DNA from: Paracoccus aminovorans
Lineage (GTDB): Bacteria; Pseudomonadota; Alphaproteobacteria; Rhodobacterales; Rhodobacteraceae
Direction: 5' to 3'
Length of the DNA stretch: 64,000 nt
NCBI RefSeq assembly: GCF_900005615.1
Contig: NZ_LN832559.1
Coordinates: 1,766,837-1,830,836 of the forward strand
Part shown: in pieces, positions 8,117 through 15,726 of the stretch
How the letters are laid out: each line of letters opens with the position of its first letter
How positions within the stretch are numbered: position 1 is the stretch's first letter
Position numbers and translations under genes: made by a program
The notes under the pieces: generated by a model
The model's database searches: none
The model's input: only the letters and a program-made list of their open reading frames with translations
What the model was told of the DNA's origin: nothing

Positions 8117-9219
8117 CGCCGCGATTCGGCCAGGACGGCGCGCAGCTGGTCGGGGGCGACTTCGTCGGTGACGAAGGCCCGGCCGATGCCGCGGGCCAGA
8201 ACGAAGCGCAGCCGACCGTCCTGCACCTTCTTGTCCTGCCCCATCAGCCCGATCAGCGCCTCGTCGTCGGGCAGGTCGCCCGGGATGTCGGCGATGCGGG
8301 CGGGCAGGCCCATGGCGGCGAAATGCGCGGCGACGCGCGAAGGCGCCTCCTGGCTGCACAGGCCCATCCGCGCCGAAAGGTCGAAGGCCAGAACGCAGCC
8401 GATCGCCACCCCCTCGCCATGCAGCAGCCGGTCCGAATAGCCGGTCGCCGATTCCAGCGCATGGCCGAAGGTATGGCCCAGGTTCAGAAGCGCGCGCTCG
8501 CCCTGCTCGGTCTCGTCGCGCTGGACGATGCCGGCTTTCATCTGCACCGAATGGCGCACGGCGCGCTGGCGCAGGCCCGGGTCCGTGGCCAGCGCGGTGG
8601 CATTGGCCTCCAGCCAGTCGAAAAAGGTCTCGTCGCCCAGAAGCCCGTATTTGGCGACCTCGCCATAGCCGGCGCAAAAATCGCGCGGCGCCAGCGTGCC
8701 CAGCACGTCGATGTCGGCCAGCACCAGCGCCGGCTGGTGAAAGGCGCCGATCAGGTTCTTGCCATGCGGGCTGTTGATGCCGGTCTTGCCGCCGACCGAG
8801 CTGTCCACCTGCGCCAGAAGCGTGGTCGGAATCTGCACGAATCGCACCCCCCGGCGCAGAATGGCGGCGGCGAAGCCGGCCAGGTCGCCGATGACTCCGC
8901 CACCCAGGGCGATCACCAGATCCTTGCGCTCGATCCGCTGGGCCAGCAGCCATTCCACCGCCTCGCCCAGCCGGGACCAGCATTTCGTCGCCTCGCCCGC
9001 GGGCAGGGCCAGCGCCGGGGCCTCGATGCCGACGCGGGCCAGCGCCGCCTGCAGCGCCGGCAGATGCAGCGCGGCGACGGTCTCGTCGGTCAGGATGGCG
9101 ACGCGGCGCTTGCCCGCCAGCGCCAGGATCTCGTCGCCGGCGCGGCCCAGCAGGCCCTGGCCGATGCGCACGTCGTAGGAGCGCGCGCCCAGGTCCACGC
9201 GGACGGTGTCGATGCTCAT
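8113..9219 (-). CDS. aroB: 3-dehydroquinate synthase
   Basis: A 368-residue protein. Family hallmarks are the NAD-binding region GGGVIGDLAGFAAA, the stretch IPTTLLAQVDSSVGGKTGIN, and the metal-binding part NLGHTFGHALE. The enzyme cyclises DAHP to 3-dehydroquinate, step two of the shikimate pathway, in the cytoplasm. It overlaps aroK by 4 nt and so is co-translated with it. The length is normal. Confidence 0.96.
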   Translation of the reverse strand: MSIDTVRVDLGARSYDVRIGQGLLGRAGDEILALAGKRRVAILTDETVAALHLPALQAALARVGIEAPALALPAGEATKCWSRLGEAVEWLLAQRIERKDLVIALGGGVIGDLAGFAAAILRRGVRFVQIPTTLLAQVDSSVGGKTGINSPHGKNLIGAFHQPALVLADIDVLGTLAPRDFCAGYGEVAKYGLLGDETFFDWLEANATALATDPGLRQRAVRHSVQMKAGIVQRDETEQGERALLNLGHTFGHALESATGYSDRLLHGEGVAIGCVLAFDLSARMGLCSQEAPSRVAAHFAAMGLPARIADIPGDLPDDEALIGLMGQDKKVQDGRLRFVLARGIGRAFVTDEVAPDQLRAVLAESRR

Positions 9220-9755
9220 TTGACCTCCAGGATCTTCGGATCATGCGCCCTGATGGCGTCCATGGCCCGGCTCGCGGTTTCCTCGATGCTGTCGCCGCGC
9301 TGCGCGGGGACGCGAATGTCGGCCAGCGCATAGACCGGCCCGCGCTCGGCGATCAGGCGCTGCAGGGTGCCGCGCGGATCGGCGGTCTGCAAGAGCGGCC
9401 GCGTCGGCCGGTGCCGGACCCGGTGCCAGAGCGTGTCCAGGTCGCAGTCCAGCCAGACCGAGACGCCGTTCTCGGCGATATGGCTGCGGTTCTCGGGCCG
9501 CATCCAGGCGCCGCCGCCGGTCGAGACGATCCTGTCGCCCAGGGCCAGCACCCGCGACAGCACCTCCGATTCGCGGGCGCGGAAGAATTCCTCGCCGTCG
9601 CGGGCAAAGATCTCGGGGATGGTCATGGCGGCGGCGCGCTCGATCTCGGTATCGGTATCGGCGAACGGCCGGCGCAGGCGGCGCGCCAGTTCACTGCCGA
9701 TGGCGGTCTTTCCCGCCCCCATCATCCCGATCAGCACGATATTCCGCCGCATCAC
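9216..9755 (-). CDS. aroK: Shikimate kinase
   Basis: A 179-residue P-loop kinase: GMMGAGKT (residues 10-17) is Walker A, DTDTEIER supplies the shikimate-binding Asp, and STGGGAW is the substrate-binding GGG loop. It phosphorylates shikimate at the 3-OH. It lies first in an aroK-aroB pair on the minus strand and is divergent from the small membrane protein at 9880. A TTTGC-rich, AT-richer gap of 124 bp separates them and presumably holds both promoters. Confidence 0.95.
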   Translation of the reverse strand: MMRRNIVLIGMMGAGKTAIGSELARRLRRPFADTDTEIERAAAMTIPEIFARDGEEFFRARESEVLSRVLALGDRIVSTGGGAWMRPENRSHIAENGVSVWLDCDLDTLWHRVRHRPTRPLLQTADPRGTLQRLIAERGPVYALADIRVPAQRGDSIEETASRAMDAIRAHDPKILEVK

Positions 9756-9879
9756 CCCACCGGATTCCCATCATTTGCAACGGTTGTGACTGATGGCGTG
9801 ATCTTTCGGGAAATGCCATATATATTTCGCGCGAACCGGCGAGAGACCGGCAGTCGTTCGAGGCGGAAAGGGCATTTTC

Positions 9880-10119
9880 ATGCGGCTTTTGAAAATTGTG
9901 GTTGTTCTGGTCATCCTGATTCTGGCGGGGCTGGCAGGCTATGCCTATTTCGGCGACATGACCTCCGACCCGCGCGAGATGCGGACGCCGGTCCAGCTGG
10001 ACCTGGGCGCGCCGGTGCCGGCCCAACCCGCCGCCACCGCGCCCGAGGCGCCTTCCCCGACCACCCAGCCCGCCCCTGCGGCCGGCGCGACCGGCGCGGC
10101 GCAAGATGATCTCGACTGA
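9880..10119 (+). CDS. Small single-pass membrane protein, function unknown
   Basis: A 79-residue protein. Residues 4-23 form one hydrophobic helix, followed by a polar, Ala/Pro/Thr-rich extracytoplasmic tail. A purine-rich ribosome site (GGCGGAAAGG) lies 8-12 nt upstream. It overlaps the next gene by 14 nt, so the two are probably expressed together. I do not recognise a family. The low-complexity tail could act as a tether or spacer in the periplasm. Confidence 0.65.
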   Translation: MRLLKIVVVLVILILAGLAGYAYFGDMTSDPREMRTPVQLDLGAPVPAQPAATAPEAPSPTTQPAPAAGATGAAQDDLD

Positions 10120-11728
10120 GCGTCTGGCCCTGGCGCTGGCGCTGGCGGCCGGCTTGGGCGGCGCCCCGCAGGCGCTGGCGAAGCCGCCGCTTTCGGCCAG
10201 CGACTGGCTGTCGGGCAGCGTGCAGCAGCCCGACAACATCTCGTCCTGGCGGCCCGGCGATCCGCGCCCGCCCGAGCTGAAGCGCAAGACCAAGCGCGAG
10301 ATCGCCCCTTCGGGCGCGGTCGAACCCGTCGGCGTCACCCGGCTGGGCGAGGGCAATCCGGACGGCAAGGGTACCGTCTCGCCCCGCGCGGCGGGGCTGC
10401 CGCCGGGCCTGTGGGGCGAAAGCGATTCGGAGGTGCTGATCCGGCTGATCCGCCAGTCCAGCCCCCGCCTGCCCGCCCTGCGCCGGCTCGAACGGCGCCT
10501 GCTGGCCGCGCAGCTGCGCCCGCCGCAGGCGGCGCCGGGCCAGGACGGCGCGCTGTTTCTCGCCCGCGTGGACAAGCTTCTGGACATGGGCGCGACCGGC
10601 GCCGCCAAGGAACTGCTGAAGGCCGCCGGTCCCGGCGACCCCGAGCGGTTCCGGCGGCTCTTCGACATCGCGCTGCTTTCCGGCGACGAGGCGCAGGCCT
10701 GCGAGACCATGGACCGCACGCCCGGCGTCGCGCCCAGCTTCCCGGCGCGCATCTTCTGTCTGGCGCTGGGGGGCGACTGGACCGCGGCGGCGCTGGTCTT
10801 TCACGGCGCCGAGGGGCTGGGACAAATCGACCCGCAGATGGCGGCGCTGCTGGCGCGCTATCTGGACGACGGCTATGCCGACAGCAGCGACGAATTGCCG
10901 CCGCCGCTGGTGGCGACGCCGCTGGACCTGCGGCTTTACGAGGCGATCGGGCAGCCGCTGCCCTCCTCGGCGCTGCCTCTGGCCTTCGCGCTGGCCGACC
11001 TGGACCAGAACGGCGGCTGGAAGGCGCGGCTGGACGCGGCCGAGCGGCTGGCGCGGGCGGGTGCGATTCCCGCCTCGCAGCTGCGCGCGATCTACCTGGA
11101 ACAGAAGCCTGCCGCCTCGGGCGGGGTCTGGGACCGGGCGGCGGCCGTCCAGGCCTTGGCGGCGGCGCTTGCCGAGCGCGATCCCGACGCCACCGCCGCA
11201 GCGCTGCCGCCGGCCTTTCAGGCCATGGTCGCGGCCGGGCTGGGGCCGGCGCTGGCCGAGATGGCCGGGGCCGAGGTCGGCGCCATGGGTCTGGACGGCC
11301 AGCCCGGCCGCATCGCGCTGTGGCTGGCCTTGCAGGCGGCGCAGCCGCAGGTCGTGGCCGACCCGCCCGCCGATGCCGCGGCCTTCGACCTCTGGCTGCT
11401 GCATTTCGCCGAGGGCGAACCCGAAGCCGCGCCTCCGACCGGAGAGGGCGAGGATCGCGCGGCGCTGCTGTTCCCGGCCTTCCTGGGCCCCTCGGAACGG
11501 GACGTGCCGGAAGAGGCGGCGCGGCTGATCCTGGCCGACAAGCGCGGCGAGGCGCTGCTGGGGGCCATCGCCGACGTCGATGCCGGGCTCGACGGCGACC
11601 TGCCGCGGGCCGCGCGAGGGCTGCGGGTGCTGCGCGTGCTCGGCCAGCAGGAAATCGCTCGCCAGGCCATGGTCGAGCTGGTGCTGGCGCCGGTGATGCT
11701 GCCGCCCGCCGGCGGCGGAACGCCCTGA
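10106..11728 (+). CDS. Exported protein of unknown function, 540 residues
   Basis: It begins with a signal-like stretch (LALALALAAGLGGAPQALA) predicting export. A Pro/Lys-rich linker of about 90 residues follows, then about 400 residues rich in Ala/Leu with repeated helical segments that suggest a TPR- or alpha-solenoid-like fold. I see no catalytic motif. It overlaps the small membrane protein upstream by 14 nt and stops 4 nt before xerD. Position suggests an operon with xerD and a CBS-domain membrane protein, but nothing in the sequence gives the job. Codon use matches neighbouring core genes. Confidence 0.75.
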   Translation: MISTERLALALALAAGLGGAPQALAKPPLSASDWLSGSVQQPDNISSWRPGDPRPPELKRKTKREIAPSGAVEPVGVTRLGEGNPDGKGTVSPRAAGLPPGLWGESDSEVLIRLIRQSSPRLPALRRLERRLLAAQLRPPQAAPGQDGALFLARVDKLLDMGATGAAKELLKAAGPGDPERFRRLFDIALLSGDEAQACETMDRTPGVAPSFPARIFCLALGGDWTAAALVFHGAEGLGQIDPQMAALLARYLDDGYADSSDELPPPLVATPLDLRLYEAIGQPLPSSALPLAFALADLDQNGGWKARLDAAERLARAGAIPASQLRAIYLEQKPAASGGVWDRAAAVQALAAALAERDPDATAAALPPAFQAMVAAGLGPALAEMAGAEVGAMGLDGQPGRIALWLALQAAQPQVVADPPADAAAFDLWLLHFAEGEPEAAPPTGEGEDRAALLFPAFLGPSERDVPEEAARLILADKRGEALLGAIADVDAGLDGDLPRAARGLRVLRVLGQQEIARQAMVELVLAPVMLPPAGGGTP

Positions 11729-11732
11729 CCCC

Positions 11733-12710
11733 ATGGCCGGATCGGGCGACAGGTTCGGCGACCAGGGCCGCATCTCGGCCTTCCTCGACGCGCAGGCGGC
11801 CGAGGCGGGGGCGGCGCGCAATACGCTCCTGGCCTATGGCCGCGATCTCAAGGACTTTGCCGGCTGGCTGGCGGGGCGCGGGCTGACGCTGCTGACCGTC
11901 CCGCGCGAAGGGATCGAGGACTATCTCGGGTTCTGCGACGCCCAGGGCCTGTCGCGCGCGACCCGGGCGCGGCGGCTGTCCGCGATCCGCCAGATCATGC
12001 GCTTCGCCCTGGACGAAGGCTGGCGCGAGGACGATCCCGCCGGGCGCATCAGTGGTCCGGGCCGGATGCAGCGCCTGCCCAAGGTGCTGGACCGGGCCGA
12101 GGTGCAGGCCATGTTCGACGCTCTGCCCCGGCTGGGCCGCAGCGACAGCGAACGCGCCCGCAACCTGGCGCTGATCGAGCTGATCTATGCCACCGGCATG
12201 CGGGTCAGCGAGCTGGTCGCCCTGCCGGTCGGCGCCTGCCGCGGCGACCCGGCGCTGCTGCTGATCCGCGGCAAGGGCGGCAAGGAGCGCATGGTGCCGC
12301 TAAGCAGCCCGGCCCGGCGCGCGCTGTCGGCCTGGCTGGCGCTGCGCGACAACGCGCCCGAGGCCAGCCCGCTGGGCCGGCTGGTCGCCGGCAAGGGCGC
12401 GCGCTGGCTGTTCCCCGCCGCCTCGCGCGAGGGGCACATGACCCGCCAAGCGATGAACGGCCTCTTGCACCAGCTGGCACTGGCCGCCGGCATCGACCCG
12501 GCCCGGGTCTCGCCCCATGTGCTGCGCCATGCCTTCGCCACCCATCTGCTCGAGGGCGGCGCCGACCTGCGCGCGATCCAGACCCTGCTCGGCCATGCCG
12601 ATCTGGGCACGACCGAGATCTATACCCATGTGCTGGACGCCCGCATGCGCGAGCTGGTGCTGAACCACCATCCGCTGGCCAAGCCGCATCCGAAGGCCGA
12701 CGAATCGTGA
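11733..12710 (+). CDS. xerD: Site-specific tyrosine recombinase XerD
   Basis: A 325-residue tyrosine recombinase with a SAM-like N-terminal domain (residues 12-95) and a catalytic domain. The catalytic set is complete: Arg157 (MRVSEL), Lys181 (GKGGKER), His262 and Arg265 (HVLRHAFATH), His288 (LLGHADL) and Tyr297 (IYTHV). With XerC the family resolves chromosome dimers at dif. No dif-like site or integron was seen nearby, and the context is core genes, so chromosomal XerD fits better than a mobile integrase. The next gene starts on a GTG overlapping its stop. Confidence 0.9.
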   Translation: MAGSGDRFGDQGRISAFLDAQAAEAGAARNTLLAYGRDLKDFAGWLAGRGLTLLTVPREGIEDYLGFCDAQGLSRATRARRLSAIRQIMRFALDEGWREDDPAGRISGPGRMQRLPKVLDRAEVQAMFDALPRLGRSDSERARNLALIELIYATGMRVSELVALPVGACRGDPALLLIRGKGGKERMVPLSSPARRALSAWLALRDNAPEASPLGRLVAGKGARWLFPAASREGHMTRQAMNGLLHQLALAAGIDPARVSPHVLRHAFATHLLEGGADLRAIQTLLGHADLGTTEIYTHVLDARMRELVLNHHPLAKPHPKADES

Positions 12711-14038
12711 CCGCGCTTGCCGCTGGGCTCGACCGCGGCTTCTGGCTGACCGCAGCCGCGATCCTGCTGCTGCTGGCCGTCGCGGCCTGGCTTTCGGGCA
12801 CCGAGGCGGCCCTGGCCGCCGCCAGCCGCGCCAAGCTGCGCGCCCGCGCCGACAAGGGCGATGCCGGTGCCCGGCGGGCGCTGGAGATCGCGGCCGAGGG
12901 CGAAAACCTGATCGGCGCGGTGCTGCTGGGCCGGAACGCGGCGGTGATCCTGGCCGCCAGCCTGGCAACGGCGCTGTTCGCATGGCGGCTCAGCCCGGGC
13001 GCGCTGGCGGTGGCCCTGGCCGTGCCGGCGATCCTGGCGCTGGTGCTGGTCTTTGCCGAGGCCCTGCCGCGTGCCCTCGGCCTGCGGGCGCCCGAGGACA
13101 TGGCCTGCCGTGTCGCCCGGCCGCTTGGTGCCTTCGCCCGGCTGGCGGCGCCGCTGGTCGCGCTGGCGCGGTGGCTGGTGCGCGCGATGCTGGCGCCCTT
13201 CGGCCGGCGGGCCGCGCGGACCGACCATGTCTTCTCGGTCCAGGAGGAGATCGCCGGCGCGCTGGCCATCGCCCAGTCCAGCGGCACCGTCGAAAAGGCG
13301 GATCGCGACCTACTGATGGGGGCGCTGGACCTGGGGCAGCGCTCGGTCGAGGAAATCATGCTGCACCGCTCGAACATCCGGATGATCGACGCCGGGCTGT
13401 CGGCCGATGCGGTGCTGGACCTGGTGCTGAAAAGCCCGCACACCCGCCTGCCGGTCTATCGGGACGAGCGCGAGAACGTCGTCGGCGTCATCCATGCCAA
13501 GGATCTGTTGCGCGGCATGCACCGGGCGCTGCAGGAAGGCGGGCCGGATGCGCTGCGCGGCTTCGACCTGATGACCATCGCCATGCCGCCCTATTTCGTG
13601 CCCGAGACCACGCCGCTGGACGAGCAGATGCGAGAATTCCTCAGGCGTCACACCCATTTCGCGCTGGTGGTGGACGAATACGGCAGCCTGCGCGGGCTGA
13701 TCACGCTGGAGGACATCCTCGAGGAGATCGTGGGCGAGATCACCGACGAGCACGATGCCGCGGCCGCGCCCCTGCTGCGGCCGAACGCCCAGGGCGACTA
13801 TCTGGTCGAGGGGGCCACGACCATTCGCGACCTGAACCGGGCGCTGGACTGGACGCTGCCCGACGACGAGGCCAATACCGTCGCCGGCCTCGTCATCCAC
13901 ATGGCGCAATCCATCCCGGCGCCGGGTCAGGTGTTTTCCTTCCAGGGCTATCGCTTCGAGGTCGTGGCCCGGCGCGAGAACCGCATCACCAGACTGCGCA
14001 TCCGCCCGCTGGCCGACCCGTCGCCGGCCCTGCCCTGA
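12707..14038 (+). CDS. CNNM/CorC-type membrane protein with CBS pair
   Basis: A 443-residue protein with a GTG start overlapping the xerD stop (GTGA). Residues 1-180 are a DUF21 (CNNM) membrane domain with three to four helices. Two CBS domains span about 205-335, with THFALVVDEYGSLRGLITLED in the second. A CorC_HlyC domain forms the last 85 residues. Relatives are linked to Mg2+ or Co2+ efflux and bind adenine nucleotides through the CBS pair. A hemolysin function, often copied in annotations, is not supported by anything visible. Confidence 0.88.
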   Translation: MTALAAGLDRGFWLTAAAILLLLAVAAWLSGTEAALAAASRAKLRARADKGDAGARRALEIAAEGENLIGAVLLGRNAAVILAASLATALFAWRLSPGALAVALAVPAILALVLVFAEALPRALGLRAPEDMACRVARPLGAFARLAAPLVALARWLVRAMLAPFGRRAARTDHVFSVQEEIAGALAIAQSSGTVEKADRDLLMGALDLGQRSVEEIMLHRSNIRMIDAGLSADAVLDLVLKSPHTRLPVYRDERENVVGVIHAKDLLRGMHRALQEGGPDALRGFDLMTIAMPPYFVPETTPLDEQMREFLRRHTHFALVVDEYGSLRGLITLEDILEEIVGEITDEHDAAAAPLLRPNAQGDYLVEGATTIRDLNRALDWTLPDDEANTVAGLVIHMAQSIPAPGQVFSFQGYRFEVVARRENRITRLRIRPLADPSPALP

Positions 14039-14197
14039 CCGCCGTCCCGCAGCCCCCTTCGGTCGTGACCGGCCAGTCGCGCCTGGGCGCCCTTGACGGC
14101 CGATCCTAGCAACGGCCCGCGGCACCCGCGGCCGGCGCATTCGCTAGGCACAGGGCCAAGGCTGCGCCTTGCGGGCCGCATCCGGTTTCGCTTGCAA

Positions 14198-14352
14198 GCT
14201 GCTGAAAAAGAGTTCCGAGACAGCGTCGGGGCGGCAAAATCGTTAAGCGACCGACCGAGATCTGTTTGGGAAACAGACATTTGCAGACGATTGAGAGGCC
14301 GATTTTCCGCTTTCCGTCCAATGCGCCGCGTCGCGGGGAATTTTTCAGCAGC
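14198..14352. repeat. MITE-like imperfect palindrome in a 317-bp gene-free gap
   Basis: The gap 14039-14355 holds no gene. Inside it a 12-bp perfect inverted repeat, GCTGCTGAAAAA (14198-14209) and TTTTTCAGCAGC (14341-14352), bounds a 155-bp segment. An inner pair, GCGGCAAAATCG (14231-14242) and CGATTTTCCGC (14300-14310), differs by one base. The centre is a perfect 7-bp stem, TCTGTTT-GGG-AAACAGA (14261-14277). The three nested pairs share one axis near 14270. The right arm ends 3 bp before the stop of the OmpA-like gene. No clear target-site duplication was found. A non-autonomous transposon or its remnant is the most likely reading. Confidence 0.55.
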
Positions 14353-14355
14353 CTG

Positions 14356-15726
14356 TCAGCGCTCGGTCAGCTTCAGTTCGATGCGGCGGTTCTGGGCCCG
14401 GGCCTCGGGCGTGTCGCCCTGGGCCACCGGCCGCGTATCGGCAAAACCCGCCGGCAACAGCCGGTCGGCCGGGAAGCCCAGGTCCTCGACCATGTAGCGC
14501 ACCACAGCCAGCGCCCGCGCCTGGCTGAGTTCCCAATTGTCGCGATAGCGCCCCTGCCCCGACAGCGGCTGGCTGTCGGTATGGCCGTCGACGCGGATGA
14601 TCCAGTCGATCTCGGGCGGGATCTCGGCCGAGATCTGCTTCAGAAGATCGCTGACCCGGGCAATCTGCGCCCGACCTTCGGGCGACAGCGTCGCCTCGCC
14701 GGCCGGGAACAGCACCTCCGAGGAAAAGGCGAAGCGGTCGCCGACGACGCGCACGCCCTCGCGGCCCTCCAGGATCTGCGACAGCCGGCCGAAGAATTCC
14801 GAGCGATAGCGCGCCAGATCCTTGGCCTCGGCCTCGGCCTTGCTGCGGGCGTCCGCCTCCAACGCGCGGCGCTTCTTCTCTTCTTCGGCGGCGCGCAGCA
14901 GCGCCAGGTTCAGCTGCTGGCCCAGGTCCTCGACCTTCAGGTCGGCGGCCTTGCGCTCCTCGCCGGCCGCATCCAGCACCGCGCGCAGGCTGCCAAGCTG
15001 GTCGTTCAGCTGCAGCACCTGTTGGTTCAGCAGCGCCAGCCGGCGCTGGTCCTCGGTCGAAAGCGCCTCCTGCTCCGAGAGCTTCTGCTGCGCCACGGCC
15101 AGCAGCGCGGCCTGCTTCTCGGCTTCGGTCGCCTGGGCCTGCGCCTGGTCGCCCAGATCCTTCTTGGCAGCCTCGGCGGCGGCGAGCAGGGTCAGCGTCT
15201 CTTCGGCCTGCTTGCGGGCGGCTTCCAGTTCCATCGTCATCGCGGTCAGTTCGGCATCGGATTGCGCGAGCTTGTCCTGCAAGGCCTTGGCCGCCTCGGC
15301 ATCGGCGGTGCGGGCGGCCTGGGTCCGGGTCAGTTCCTGCGCCGCATCGGCATTGCGGCGGCGCAGGTCGGCGACCAGCGCCTCCAGCGCCTGGCGCCGG
15401 GCGGCGGCCAATCGCGCCACCTCGGTCTGTTCGTCGATCTTGCCCTGCGCCTCGGCCAACTGGCCGCGCGCGGCGCCCAGGTCGCGGTCTAGCCCCTCGG
15501 CCCGGCTTTGCGAGGTCGAGAGCGCCGCCGTCAGCTGCGCCAGCTGCGCGCCCAGCTGATCCAGCTCGCTGTCTTGGGTGGTGATCTGGTCGCGCAGCAC
15601 CGATTGCACCAAGAGGAAGATGGTCAGCACGAACATCATGACCATCAGAAGCGCGGTCATGGCATCGACGAATCCCGGCCAGATCGTGGCCGAGAACCGG
15701 TTGCCGCCGCCCCGGCTAAGCCCCAT
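14356..15726 (-). CDS. MotB-like protein: membrane anchor, long coiled coil, OmpA peptidoglycan-binding domain
   Basis: A 456-residue protein. Residues 16-43 are one membrane helix beginning FVDAMTALLMVMMF, with Asp21 at the position of the proton-binding Asp of MotB/ExbD. About 240 residues of Ala/Glu/Gln-rich heptads follow (roughly 50-300, a long coiled coil). The OmpA-like domain covers the last 140 residues (RVDGHTDSQPL; NWELSQARALAVVRYM; NRRIELKL). It overlaps the MotA/ExbB-like partner by 11 nt. The pair should form a proton-driven stator fixed to peptidoglycan. What it drives is unknown: no flagellar, Tol or TonB genes lie nearby. Confidence 0.85.
   Translation of the reverse strand: MGLSRGGGNRFSATIWPGFVDAMTALLMVMMFVLTIFLLVQSVLRDQITTQDSELDQLGAQLAQLTAALSTSQSRAEGLDRDLGAARGQLAEAQGKIDEQTEVARLAAARRQALEALVADLRRRNADAAQELTRTQAARTADAEAAKALQDKLAQSDAELTAMTMELEAARKQAEETLTLLAAAEAAKKDLGDQAQAQATEAEKQAALLAVAQQKLSEQEALSTEDQRRLALLNQQVLQLNDQLGSLRAVLDAAGEERKAADLKVEDLGQQLNLALLRAAEEEKKRRALEADARSKAEAEAKDLARYRSEFFGRLSQILEGREGVRVVGDRFAFSSEVLFPAGEATLSPEGRAQIARVSDLLKQISAEIPPEIDWIIRVDGHTDSQPLSGQGRYRDNWELSQARALAVVRYMVEDLGFPADRLLPAGFADTRPVAQGDTPEARAQNRRIELKLTER

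Noticed and set aside
11733..12710. Mobile-element integrase reading of the tyrosine recombinase
   Set aside because: Length, motif set and core-gene context fit XerD, and no att-like repeats, tRNA gene or cargo genes were found beside it.
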